In this document: piece after piece, positions 32,773 through 43,549 of the stretch | Position numbering within the stretch: position 1 is the stretch's first letter | How the letters are laid out: each line of letters starts with the position of its first letter | Origin: Thauera aromatica_A | Lineage (GTDB): Bacteria; Pseudomonadota; Gammaproteobacteria; Burkholderiales; Rhodocyclaceae | DNA: 64,000 bases | Direction of reading: 5' to 3' | Assembly: GCF_023093595.1 (NCBI RefSeq) | Contig: NZ_JALLIK010000108.1 | Location: forward strand, 1-64,000 | Program-made: the position numbers and the translations under genes | Notes under the pieces: generated by a model | What the model was told of the DNA's origin: nothing | What the model saw: only the letters and a program-made list of their open reading frames with translations | Database searches by the model: none

Positions 32773-33998
32773 ACAAGAACTACAAGGAACTGGTCGTCGG
32801 CCTCGACATCGGCACGGCCAAGGTCACCTGTCTGGTGGCCGAAGTGAAGCCTGACGGCCGCCTCGACGTGGTCGGCCTGGGCACGCAGCCGGCGAGCGGG
32901 CTCAAGCGCGGTGTGGTGGTCAATATCGAAGCCACGGTGGATGCGATCTCGCGGGTGGTGCAGGAGGTCGAGCTGATGGCCGAGTGCAAGATCCACGAGG
33001 TCTATACCGGCATCGCCGGCAGCCACATCAAGAGCTTCAATTCCAACGGCTCGTGGGCGATCAAGGAAAAGGAAGTGTCGGCGCTCGATGTCGAGCGCGT
33101 CATCGAAGTCGCGCGCGCGATGCCGATCCCGGCTGAACAGCAGATCCTGCACACCTTGACCCAGGAGTTCATCATCGACGGCCAGGGCGGCGTGCGCGAA
33201 CCGATCGGGATGAGCGGAGTGCGCCTCGAAGTCAAGGTGCATATCGTCACCGGCGCGGTGTCGGCGGCGCAGAACGTGATCAAATGCGTGCGCCGCTGCG
33301 GCCTCGAAGTCCTCGACCTGAGCCTGCAGCCGCTCGCCTCGAGCCACGCGGTGCTGACCGAAGACGAGAAGGAGCTCGGCGTGTGCATGATCGACATCGG
33401 CGGCGGCACCACCGACATCGCCGTGTTCACCCAGGGCGCGATCCGCCATACCGCGGTGATCCCGGTGGCCGGCGACCAGATCACCAACGACATCGCGATG
33501 GCGCTGCGCACCCCGACCGCGGAGGCCGAGGAGATCAAGATCCGCCACGGCGTGGCGATGCACCAGCTCGCCGACCCCGAGGACATGATCGAGGTCCCCG
33601 GCGTGGGCGACCGGCCGCCGCGCAAGCTGTCGTGCCAGGCCCTGGCCGACGTCATCGAGCCGCGCGTGTCCGAGCTGTTCGAGCTCGTTCAGGCCGAGCT
33701 GCGGCGCAGCGGCTACGAGGAGCTGCTGTCTTCCGGGGTCGTGCTCACCGGCGGCTCGGCGGTGATGCGCGGCATGGTCGAGCTGGGCGAAGAAGTGTTC
33801 CACATGCCGGTGCGGATCGGCGCGCCGCAGTACGACGGCGGCCTTGCCGACGTGGTGTGCCAGCCGCGCTATGCGACCGCAATGGGTCTGGTGATGGAAG
33901 GCATGACGCAGCGCCGCCGCGGGCTGCAGACGCGCGAGGTGCGAAGCGTCAGGCAGGTGTTCGGGCGGATGAAGGCGTGGTTCGAACGGAATTTTTGA
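32769..33998 (+). CDS. ftsA: cell division protein FtsA
   Basis: Actin-like protein that anchors FtsZ to the membrane. The 409-residue protein has the ATP-binding blocks VGLDIGTAKVTCLV (9-22), GVCMIDIGGGTTDIAVF (phosphate 2) and LTGGSAVMRGM (adenosine), and an amphipathic C-terminal helix ending VFGRMKAWFERNF that would insert into the membrane. The FtsA-specific 1C subdomain sits after residue 80. It overlaps the ftsQ stop by four bases. After its stop the chain breaks for 123 bases. Confidence 0.97.
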   Translation: MNKNYKELVVGLDIGTAKVTCLVAEVKPDGRLDVVGLGTQPASGLKRGVVVNIEATVDAISRVVQEVELMAECKIHEVYTGIAGSHIKSFNSNGSWAIKEKEVSALDVERVIEVARAMPIPAEQQILHTLTQEFIIDGQGGVREPIGMSGVRLEVKVHIVTGAVSAAQNVIKCVRRCGLEVLDLSLQPLASSHAVLTEDEKELGVCMIDIGGGTTDIAVFTQGAIRHTAVIPVAGDQITNDIAMALRTPTAEAEEIKIRHGVAMHQLADPEDMIEVPGVGDRPPRKLSCQALADVIEPRVSELFELVQAELRRSGYEELLSSGVVLTGGSAVMRGMVELGEEVFHMPVRIGAPQYDGGLADVVCQPRYATAMGLVMEGMTQRRRGLQTREVRSVRQVFGRMKAWFERNF

Positions 33999-34003
33999 CC
34001 AGG

Positions 34004-34080
34004 TTGCAGATCCCGGCCGGGCTGCATAAGTTTATTTAGTAGTAGACTGAAAAACACATACTAAATAGAAGCCGGCCGGG
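34004..34080 (+). promoter_or_regulatory. ftsZ upstream control region: palindrome and candidate promoter
   Basis: The AT-rich 9-bp inverted repeat TATTTAGTA (34033-34041) and TACTAAATA (34059-34067) is nested inside GC-rich arms (34012-34023 and 34070-34080, one bulged base). A possible promoter is TTGCAG (34004-34009), 17 bases, TAAGTT (34027-34032). It would put transcription start inside the palindrome and allow extra ftsZ expression separate from the long operon. Confidence 0.55.
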
Positions 34081-34121
34081 TTTGGTGTCGAGCAGGATCG
34101 TCAATTCAGGAGGCGAGGCAA

Positions 34122-35267
34122 ATGTTTGAAATCGTTGAGAAGGAACCGTGCGGCACCGTCATCAAGGTGGTCGGTGTCGGCGGTGCTGGGGGGAACGCGG
34201 TCGATCACATGCTGCGCGAGGGCGTCAAGGGCGTGCAGTTCATTTCGGCCAACACCGATGCGCAGGCGCTCAAGCGCTGCCTCGCGCCGCTCAAGCTGCA
34301 ACTCGGCAACAGCGGCCTGGGGGCCGGCTCCAAGCCCGAGGCCGGCCGCGCCGCCGCGCAGGAATCGCGCGACGAGATCGCCGCCGCGCTCGAAGGCGCG
34401 CACATGGTGTTCATCACCGGCGGCATGGGCGGCGGCACCGGCACCGGCGCCGCGCCGGTGGTGGCCGAGATCGCCAAGGAAATGGGCATCCTGACCGTCG
34501 CTGTGGTGACCAAGCCGTTCGATTTCGAGAACCGCATCCGCGTCGCCGAAAGTGGCGTGGAAGAACTCACCCGCCATGTCGATTCGCTGATCGTCGTGCT
34601 CAACGACCGGCTGCTCGACGTCTATGGCGATGACGCCGGTTTCGAGGAGTGCTTCCGCTCGGCCGACAACGTCCTGCGCTCGGCGGTCGGCGGCATCGCC
34701 GAGATCATCAACGTCCCCGGGCTGGTGAACGTCGACTTCCAGGACGTGCGCACCGCGATGGCGGAGATGGGGCGGGCGATGATGGGCTCGGCCGAAGCGG
34801 CCGGCATGGACCGTGCGCGCATCGCCGCCGAGCAGGCCGCGGTGTCGCCGCTGCTCGAAGGCACCGAGCTGTCGGGGGCGCGCTGCGTGCTGATCAACAT
34901 CACCGCGAGCAAGTCGCTGAAAATGTCCGAAGTGCGTGACGCGGTGAGGACGGTGCAGGCGTTTGCCGCGCCCGAAGCTTTCGTCAAGTACGGCACGGTG
35001 TTCGACGACACCATGGAAGACCGCATCCGCATCACCGTGGTCGCCACCGGCCTGGGGGCGCCGCGCACCGCGCGCCAGCCGGTGATGCAGGTGGTGCAGG
35101 GTACCGGCACTTACGGCCCGGCGATGAGCAGCGCCGCGGGCGACGTGCATGGCCTCGACGTGCCGGCGGTGATGCGCAGCGGTCGCCGCACCACGGTCGA
35201 AGCGATGAGCACGAGCGGCGTCGGCACTTACGACATTCCCGCCTTCCTGCGCCGCCAGGCCGACTGA
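34122..35267 (+). CDS. ftsZ: cell division protein FtsZ
   Basis: Tubulin-like GTPase that forms the Z-ring. The 381-residue protein has the tubulin signature GGGTGTG (103-109), the glycine-rich VVGVGGAGGNAVDHM (17-31), NTDAQAL and the T7-loop region NVDFQDVRTAM with its catalytic Asp. The C-terminal peptide YDIPAFLRRQ, which contacts FtsA and other partners, ends the protein. The linker is short. A strong ribosome binding site (CAGGAGG) precedes the ATG at 34122, in line with FtsZ being the most abundant divisome protein. Confidence 0.98.
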   Translation: MFEIVEKEPCGTVIKVVGVGGAGGNAVDHMLREGVKGVQFISANTDAQALKRCLAPLKLQLGNSGLGAGSKPEAGRAAAQESRDEIAAALEGAHMVFITGGMGGGTGTGAAPVVAEIAKEMGILTVAVVTKPFDFENRIRVAESGVEELTRHVDSLIVVLNDRLLDVYGDDAGFEECFRSADNVLRSAVGGIAEIINVPGLVNVDFQDVRTAMAEMGRAMMGSAEAAGMDRARIAAEQAAVSPLLEGTELSGARCVLINITASKSLKMSEVRDAVRTVQAFAAPEAFVKYGTVFDDTMEDRIRITVVATGLGAPRTARQPVMQVVQGTGTYGPAMSSAAGDVHGLDVPAVMRSGRRTTVEAMSTSGVGTYDIPAFLRRQAD

Positions 35268-35455
35268 AGCGTTGCCGGCGGCCGCTTCCTGCGCCGCCCC
35301 TCCTGCCGTGCCGCCGCCTGCGGGCAGCGGGTGCGAGTCGCCGCCTCCGGTTCGTGACCGCTGCCTGCCCCATGCGGCAGCGTGCGTCTGCAACATCCGC
35401 TTGCGCAACGGCCTGGCGCGCGCGCTGCAGGGGCCCGGGCGGCAACGGGGGCACA

Positions 35456-35464
35456 TGCTAAAAT
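35456..35464 (+). promoter_or_regulatory. candidate extended -10 promoter of lpxC
   Basis: TGC followed by TAAAAT forms an extended -10 box 25 bases before the lpxC ATG. No good -35 is seen, as is common for extended -10 promoters. The 222 bases between ftsZ and lpxC contain no other supportable gene. Confidence 0.6.
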
Positions 35465-35489
35465 TCGTGATCGAAAAAGGAATCCGGTC

Positions 35490-36413
35490 ATGATCAGGCA
35501 GCGCACCCTCAAATCCGTCGTCAAGGCCACCGGCGTCGGTCTGCATGGCGGACGCAAGGTGACCCTGGTCCTGCGCCCGGCCGCGCCCGACACCGGCGTC
35601 GTCTTCCACCGCATCGACCTCGATCCACCGCTGGCCCTGCCCGCCGACCCTTATGCGGTGTGCGACACGCGCATGTGTTCCGGCCTGGAAAAGGACGGGC
35701 ACAAGGTCGGCACCGTCGAGCACCTGATGTCGGCGCTCGCCGGGCTGGGCATCGACAACCTCCATGTGGACGTCGATGCGCCGGAAATGCCGATCTTCGA
35801 CGGCAGCTCCGCGCCCTTCGTGTTCCTGCTCCAGTCCGCGGGCATCGAAGAGCAGCCGGCGGCGAAGAAATTCCTCCGCGTCAGGAAAACGGTGGAGTAC
35901 GTCGAAGGCGACAAGTGGGTCCGCCTCGAACCCTACGACGGTTTCCGCCTGAGCTTTTCGATCGTCTTCAACCACCCCGCGATCGACAGCACCTCGACCC
36001 AGGTCACGATCGACTTCGCCGAGCAGTCCTATGTGCGCGACGTCGCCCGCGCGCGCACCTTCGGCTTCATGCAGGACGTCGAGTTCATGCGTGCCAACGG
36101 CCTCGCCCTCGGCGGCAGCCTGGAAAACGCGATCGTGATGGACGAGTACCGCGTGCTCAACGCCGAAGGCCTGCGCTATGCCGACGAATTCGTCAAGCAC
36201 AAGGTGCTGGACGCGATCGGCGACCTCTACCTGTGCGGCCATCCGCTGCTCGCCGCCTATTCGGCGCACAAGGCCGGGCATGCGCTCAACAACCAGATCC
36301 TGCGCGTGCTGCTGGAAGACCGCGAAGCCTGGGAAATCGTCAGCTTCGACCGGAGCGAAGCCACTCCGCCGGCGGTCGCGCACCAGTTCGCACCTTTCCC
36401 GGCGCTTGCCTGA
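35490..36413 (+). CDS. lpxC: UDP-3-O-acyl-N-acetylglucosamine deacetylase
   Basis: Commits UDP-3-O-acyl-GlcNAc to lipid A; zinc enzyme. The 307-residue protein starts MIRQRTLKSVVKATGVGLHGG. Zinc ligands are His78 in TVEHLMSAL, His237 and Asp241 in KHKVLDAIGDL; His264 in HKAGHALNN is the general acid. Positions match E. coli LpxC within one residue. It has its own apparent promoter after ftsZ. LpxC turnover by FtsH is a known control point; the C-terminal end (PPAVAHQFAPFPALA) is where such signals act in enterics. Confidence 0.97.
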   Translation: MIRQRTLKSVVKATGVGLHGGRKVTLVLRPAAPDTGVVFHRIDLDPPLALPADPYAVCDTRMCSGLEKDGHKVGTVEHLMSALAGLGIDNLHVDVDAPEMPIFDGSSAPFVFLLQSAGIEEQPAAKKFLRVRKTVEYVEGDKWVRLEPYDGFRLSFSIVFNHPAIDSTSTQVTIDFAEQSYVRDVARARTFGFMQDVEFMRANGLALGGSLENAIVMDEYRVLNAEGLRYADEFVKHKVLDAIGDLYLCGHPLLAAYSAHKAGHALNNQILRVLLEDREAWEIVSFDRSEATPPAVAHQFAPFPALA

Positions 36414-36531
36414 CACACGTGAATCGCCCCGGCTTCACGCCCGTTCTTTTCCCCGCCGTGTTCCCCGCCCTTGAGCGGCGGCCGGCGCCGCCCGGACGCC
36501 GTCCGCGGGGGAGGGCCGCGGCGTGCTGATC

Positions 36532-36711
36532 ATGCGCTTCCTGCTGCTGCTGGCGGTGTTTGCCGTCGGCGGGGCGGTCGTCCTGTGGCTGCTGACCGGT
36601 AATCCGCGCTACAAGTCCTGGGCATGGAAGGCGTTCCGCATCGCCGTGGTCGTGCTCTTCCTGTTCCTCGCCCTGTTCGCGATCGAGCGCGTGCTGGCGC
36701 CGCTGGGCTGA
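36532..36711 (+). CDS. small two-helix membrane protein, function unknown
   Basis: A 59-residue protein with two predicted membrane helices (about 2-20 and 35-55) joined by a short polar loop (GNPRYKSWAWKAFR). I know similar short uncharacterised proteins in this position, between lpxC and secA, in other Betaproteobacteria. The ATG at 36532 is chosen; an in-frame GTG nine bases earlier is possible. It could be an envelope subunit, but nothing in the sequence gives a function. Confidence 0.7.
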   Translation: MRFLLLLAVFAVGGAVVLWLLTGNPRYKSWAWKAFRIAVVVLFLFLALFAIERVLAPLG

Positions 36712-36750
36712 TTCCCGCTGGGCCGATTCCAGTCGCCGCTGCGGCCGGCC

Positions 36751-37182
36751 TCAGTCGCGCCCGCGCCGCACCAGGCGTTCGAGTGCTTCGCGCAAGGGCG
36801 CGTCGGCGGGCAGGCTTTGAGCGAAGACGCTGAGGCTGGCCTTGGCGTCGGCCGACATGTGGCGTTCGGTGCTCGGGCGGCGCCACTCGGGCTGTTCGGG
36901 CTGAGCCACTTTGACCCGGATCGACTGCACCGCATGGCCGGCGCGGGCGAAGTGCTCCACCAGGCTGGGCAGCATCTGCTTCAGCCGCACCGCGGCCGCC
37001 GCGCCGCGCGCACTGATCACGAGTGTGCCGTCCTTCAGGTTGGCGACCTGGCACTGGCCCGTCAGCGGCGACGGCAGTGCGGTTTCCAGCACGCTCTGCA
37101 GCCGGCGCAGGCGGACGACATGATCCTGCAGGTGGGCGAGGGCATCGCCGCGGGTGAGGAAGCGGTGGAGTAATCGAGCCAT
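36751..37182 (-). CDS. DUF721 (DciA-like) protein
   Basis: A 143-residue basic protein of the DUF721 family, whose better-known members (DciA) recruit the replicative helicase DnaB. The N-terminal half has the family pattern: LQSVLETALPSPLTGQCQVANLKDGTLVISA, then RLKQMLPSLVEHF. It lies divergent from secA, the usual position near lpxC in Betaproteobacteria; an M23 peptidase gene often between DUF721 and secA is absent here. DciA function is inferred from family only. Confidence 0.82.
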   Translation of the reverse strand: MARLLHRFLTRGDALAHLQDHVVRLRRLQSVLETALPSPLTGQCQVANLKDGTLVISARGAAAAVRLKQMLPSLVEHFARAGHAVQSIRVKVAQPEQPEWRRPSTERHMSADAKASLSVFAQSLPADAPLREALERLVRRGRD

Positions 37183-37269
37183 CGGGAAGACGAGATGAAC
37201 CCTCGCGGGCTGCGTAGGTGCGCCATGATAAACTGCCGCCTTTGCCGAATCGACGTCGATCCTAAAAAC

Positions 37270-39996
<2,727 letters not shown>

Positions 39997-40104
39997 TCCG
40001 TCCGCCGCAAGGTGCGGCGCCCGAGGGGGCCGCAGAAGGCCCGGAGCCTGCGCCCCGGGCCGCATCGCAGCAATCGAACACAACCATCGAAGGGCAATGA
40101 TTCC

Positions 40105-41343
40105 ATGGCCGTCAATCTCGTCACGCCGCCCCCTGCCGACCTGAAACCCGTTGCGGGCGTGCGCCTGGGCGTCGCCGAGGCCGGCATCCGCAAGGCCGGT
40201 CGCCGCGATCTCACCGTGATCGAGCTCGCCGCGGGCAGCCGTGTCGCCGGCGTGTTCACGAAAAACCGCTTCTGCGCGGCGCCGGTGCAGGTGTGCAAGG
40301 CGCATCTGCCCGGTGGCGCGGTCCGCGCGCTGGTGATCAACACCGGGGTGGCCAACGCCGGCACGGGCGAGTCCGGCCTCGCCCATGCGCGCGCGACCTG
40401 TGCCGCGCTGGCGCGGCAGATGGGGGTCGAGGCCGGGCAGGTGCTGCCGTTCTCGACCGGCGTGATCCTCGAACCGCTGCCGGTCGAGCGCCTGGTCGCC
40501 GGCCTGCCGGGGGCGGTCGCCGACTTGCGCGCCGACGGCTGGTTCGATGCCGCGCACGCGATCATGACCACCGACACGCTCGCCAAGGCGGTGTCGAAGC
40601 AGGTGTCGATCGGCGGGCGCACGGTGACGCTGACCGGGATCAGCAAGGGCGCGGGCATGATCCGGCCGAACATGGCGACCATGCTCGGCTTTCTCGCCTG
40701 CGACGCCGCGGTCTCGCAGGCGCTGCTCGATGCGCTGGTGAAGGAGGCGGCCGAGCTGTCGTTCAACAGCATCACCGTCGATGGCGACACCTCGACCAAC
40801 GACTCCTTCATCCTGATCGCCACCGGCGCTGCCGGCAACGCCGAGATCGCCGATGCCGGCAGCGCCGACTACCGCGCCCTGCGCGATGCCGTGGTCGAGG
40901 TGTCGATCGCGCTCGCGCAGGCCATCGTGCGCGACGGCGAGGGCGCGACCAAGTTCATGACGATCGCGGTCGAAGGCGGCCGCGACCGCGACGAGTGCCG
41001 CAAGGTCGCCTACGCGGTGGCGCATTCGCCGCTGGTGAAGACCGCCTTTTTCGCCTCCGATCCCAACCTCGGGCGCATCCTGGCGGCGATCGGCTACGCC
41101 GGCATCGATGATCTCGACGTGTCGGCGCTGCGCGTGTGGCTGGGCAATCCGGACGAGTCGGTGCTGGTCGCCGAACACGGCGGGCGCGCCGCGTCCTACG
41201 TGGAGGAGGCGGGCGCGCGCATCATGCAGCACGCCGAGCTCACCGTACGCATCGCCCTCGGCCGCGGCGCCGCCGCGGCGACGGTGTGGACCTGCGACTT
41301 CTCCTACGACTACGTCAAGATCAACGCCGACTACCGGAGCTGA
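40105..41343 (+). CDS. argJ: bifunctional ornithine acetyltransferase/N-acetylglutamate synthase
   Basis: Recycles the acetyl group in cyclic arginine synthesis, transferring it from N-acetylornithine to glutamate. The 412-residue proenzyme cuts itself before the nucleophile in the motif PNMATMLGF; Thr192 becomes the new N-terminus of the beta chain. Other blocks are GVFTKNRFCAAPV, NTGVANAGTG and KFMTIAVEGG, and the C-terminal YDYVKINADYRS end is conserved. The presence of ArgJ means this organism does not need a linear ArgE route. Between secA and argJ I see no other gene. Confidence 0.96.
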   Translation: MAVNLVTPPPADLKPVAGVRLGVAEAGIRKAGRRDLTVIELAAGSRVAGVFTKNRFCAAPVQVCKAHLPGGAVRALVINTGVANAGTGESGLAHARATCAALARQMGVEAGQVLPFSTGVILEPLPVERLVAGLPGAVADLRADGWFDAAHAIMTTDTLAKAVSKQVSIGGRTVTLTGISKGAGMIRPNMATMLGFLACDAAVSQALLDALVKEAAELSFNSITVDGDTSTNDSFILIATGAAGNAEIADAGSADYRALRDAVVEVSIALAQAIVRDGEGATKFMTIAVEGGRDRDECRKVAYAVAHSPLVKTAFFASDPNLGRILAAIGYAGIDDLDVSALRVWLGNPDESVLVAEHGGRAASYVEEAGARIMQHAELTVRIALGRGAAAATVWTCDFSYDYVKINADYRS

Positions 41344-41438
41344 GGCGGGTCGAGCGCGATCGCCCGGTTTCGCGCCGTCAAGCTCCGCCCCCCTCTCGCC
41401 CGCCGTCTTTTGTTTTCTGCCGCGAAGGGGGCCGGCGT

Positions 41439-41444
41439 TAAAAT
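41439..41444 (+). promoter_or_regulatory. candidate -10 box for purB
   Basis: TAAAAT, 27 bases before the purB ATG in the 127-base gap after argJ. Confidence 0.45.
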
Positions 41445-41470
41445 AACCGCTTTTTCCGGAAGTTCCCGCC

Positions 41471-42847
41471 ATGCCGAATGCCGTCCCGTCCCCGCTGACC
41501 GCCCTGTCCCCGCTCGATGGCCGTTACCACGGCAAGGTCGCGGGTCTGCGCGACCATTTTTCCGAGCACGGCCTGATCCGCAACCGGGTGAAGGTGGAAA
41601 TCGAATGGCTGAAAGCGCTCGCTGCCGAGCCGGCGCTGGCCGAGATCGCGCCGTTCTCGGCGGCGACCATCGCCGAACTGGGCGCGGTCGTGGATGCGTT
41701 CTCGACCGCGGATGGCGAGGCGGTGAAGGCGATCGAGGCCACCACCAACCACGACGTCAAGGCCATGGAGTACTGGCTCAAGCAGCGCCTCGGCCACAAC
41801 GCCGAAGTGATGAAGGTGTCCGAGTTCATCCACTTCGCGTGCACTTCGGAAGACATCAACAACACCTCGCACGCGCTGATGCTGCGCGAGGGCCGCGACG
41901 CCGTGCTGCTGCCCGCGCTCGACGCGGTGATCGCGCGCTTCCGCGAACTGGCGCACGCCCTCGCCGAGCTGCCGATGCTGTCGCGCACCCACGGCCAGCC
42001 CGCCAGCCCGACCACGCTCGGCAAGGAGATGGCCAACATCGCCGCGCGCCTGATGCGTGCCCGCGCAGCGGTCGCGGGGGTGGCGCTGACTGCCAAGTTC
42101 AACGGCGCGGTGGGCAACTACAATGCCCACCTGTCGGCCTGGCCGGCGTTCGACTGGGAGGGCTTCAACCGCCGCTTCATCGAATCCCTGGGGCTGCGCT
42201 TCAACGAATACACCATCCAGATCGAGCCGCACGACGCCATGGCCGAGCTGTTCGACGCCATTGCGCGCGCCAACACCATGCTGATCGACGCCTGCCGCGA
42301 CATCTGGATGTACATCTCGCTCGGCTACTTCAAGCAGAAGCTCAAGGAAGGCGAGGTCGGCTCGTCGACGATGCCGCACAAGGTCAACCCGATCGACTTC
42401 GAGAACGCCGAAGGCAACTTCGGCATCGCCAACGCGGTGCTCAGGCACTTCTCCGAAAAGCTGCCGATCTCGCGCATGCAGCGCGACCTCACCGACTCCA
42501 CCGTGCTGCGCAACATGGGCGTCGGTTTCGGCCACACGGTGCTCGCGCTGGACAGCTGCCTGCGCGGCCTCTCCAAGCTCGAGGCCGATCCGGCGCGCCT
42601 CGCCGCCGATCTCGACGAGTGCTGGGAAGTGCTCGCCGAGCCGGTGCAGACGGTGATGCGCCGCTACGGCATCGCCAACCCCTACGAGCAGCTGAAGGCG
42701 ATGACCCGCGGCAAGGGTATCACCCGCGCGGCGCTGCAGGACTTCATCCGCACCCTGGCGATCCCCGCCGAGGCGCGCGAGCACCTGCTGGCGATGACGC
42801 CGGCGAGCTATGTCGGCAAGGCGGCGGAACTCGCCCGTCGCATCTGA
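41471..42847 (+). CDS. purB: adenylosuccinate lyase
   Basis: Cleaves SAICAR and adenylosuccinate in purine synthesis. The 458-residue fumarase-fold enzyme has SPLDGRYHGKVAGLR near the N-terminus, TSEDINNTSHALM, SRTHGQPASPTTLGKEM (His catalytic region) and the signature GSSTMPHKVNPIDFENAEGN with the catalytic Ser loop. Length matches the E. coli-type long PurB. The gene is followed by a terminator-like hairpin. Confidence 0.97.
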   Translation: MPNAVPSPLTALSPLDGRYHGKVAGLRDHFSEHGLIRNRVKVEIEWLKALAAEPALAEIAPFSAATIAELGAVVDAFSTADGEAVKAIEATTNHDVKAMEYWLKQRLGHNAEVMKVSEFIHFACTSEDINNTSHALMLREGRDAVLLPALDAVIARFRELAHALAELPMLSRTHGQPASPTTLGKEMANIAARLMRARAAVAGVALTAKFNGAVGNYNAHLSAWPAFDWEGFNRRFIESLGLRFNEYTIQIEPHDAMAELFDAIARANTMLIDACRDIWMYISLGYFKQKLKEGEVGSSTMPHKVNPIDFENAEGNFGIANAVLRHFSEKLPISRMQRDLTDSTVLRNMGVGFGHTVLALDSCLRGLSKLEADPARLAADLDECWEVLAEPVQTVMRRYGIANPYEQLKAMTRGKGITRAALQDFIRTLAIPAEAREHLLAMTPASYVGKAAELARRI

Positions 42848-42895
42848 TCACTGCGTGGCTGCGGCCCGGCCGGGCCGTTGGCTGCATCCGTTGCG

Positions 42896-42917
42896 CGCCA
42901 CCTGCGGGTGGCGTTTT
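42896..42917 (+). terminator. purB rho-independent terminator
   Basis: Stem CGCCACC/GGTGGCG with a four-base loop, followed immediately by TTTT, lies 48 bases after the purB stop. The RNA would end just upstream of the DUF2322 ribosome binding site, so that gene needs its own promoter or read-through. Confidence 0.6.
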
Positions 42918-42934
42918 CAATCCGGGAGAACCCG

Positions 42935-43252
42935 ATGGCCTTCGCCGACAACCTGAAAACCTTGCCTGGCGTGTCGCATCTCGCCGCGCTGAAGCTGATC
43001 GACGCCGCCGACACGGTCGTCGCCACGATCGAGAACAAACCCGGCCAGGCCGGCTCGCTCGCGGTGTACAACCACCTCGCCCAGCTCTACGGCGCGATCT
43101 CGCCCGAGGCGGCGAGGAAGGGGCTGGAACTGTACGCCGAGCACACCGAGGATGCCCGCACCCATCCCGGCAAGCACCCCAACATCGACCGCCTGATCGG
43201 CCTCATCGAACGCGGCGAGACGCTCAAGGTGAAGCAGGTGTTTGCGGTCTGA
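42935..43252 (+). CDS. DUF2322-family protein
   Basis: A 105-residue soluble acidic protein resembling the DUF2322 family. Distinct conserved blocks are NKPGQAGSLAVYNHLAQLYG (55-73 or so) and LYAEHTEDARTHPGKHPNIDRL near the C-terminus. Function unknown; the His and Asp-rich EHTEDARTHPGKHPNID could bind a metal, which is speculation. RBS GGGAGAA precedes the ATG. A large foldback element directly follows. Confidence 0.8.
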   Translation: MAFADNLKTLPGVSHLAALKLIDAADTVVATIENKPGQAGSLAVYNHLAQLYGAISPEAARKGLELYAEHTEDARTHPGKHPNIDRLIGLIERGETLKVKQVFAV

Positions 43253-43263
43253 GGCTGCTCTCT

Positions 43264-43482
43264 GCGGTAGACCTCGGAGTCGGTGGCCTGTCGCCAACTT
43301 CACGAGCGCCGAGGCGGAGGGCGTCGCGGGGGAAACAAGGCGACGCATGTTTGAGGCGCGTAGCGCCGAGTTTGCGTCGCCGCCCCCGCGACGTGCTCCG
43401 CCGAGGGTAGCCGAAGGCCGCGAGGGCAGGCGGCGACAGGCCACCGATTTCGAGGTCGGATCGAGGCCGCGCACACTACCGC
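43264..43482. repeat. 220-bp nested foldback element (intergenic)
   Basis: Almost the whole stretch between the DUF2322 gene and the secF terminator folds on itself in nested layers. Outer arms of 25 bases at 43271-43295 and 43432-43456 match at 23 of 25 positions. A second layer, 43313-43332 against 43383-43402, matches at 18 of 20. Inside it GGCGACGCA (43339-43347) pairs with TGCGTCGCC (43373-43381), and a GGCGC/GCGCC hairpin with loop GTA is at the centre (43355-43367). GCGGTAG (43264-43270) and CTACCGC (43476-43482) may close it further out. No protein frame is supportable. It looks like a miniature mobile or REP-like element, or a structured RNA. Confidence 0.75.
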
Positions 43483-43503
43483 CTGTGATTCCCGAGAAAA
43501 GCA

Positions 43504-43526
43504 AAAGGCGCCCGAAGAGCGCCTTT
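43504..43526 (-). terminator. terminator after secF
   Basis: AAAGGCGC and GCGCCTTT form a perfect 8-bp stem with a seven-base loop. Read on the minus strand the hairpin is followed by TTTGCTTTTC, a T-rich tail. It lies 24 bases past the secF stop and ends the queA-tgt-yajC-secD-secF run. Confidence 0.8.
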
Positions 43527-43549
43527 GCCGTATCGGGAAGACCGTGGCT

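Noticed and set aside
34101..36416. Minus-strand frame of 771 codons
   Set aside because: Antisense to ftsZ and lpxC, with His/Arg-rich low-complexity translation.
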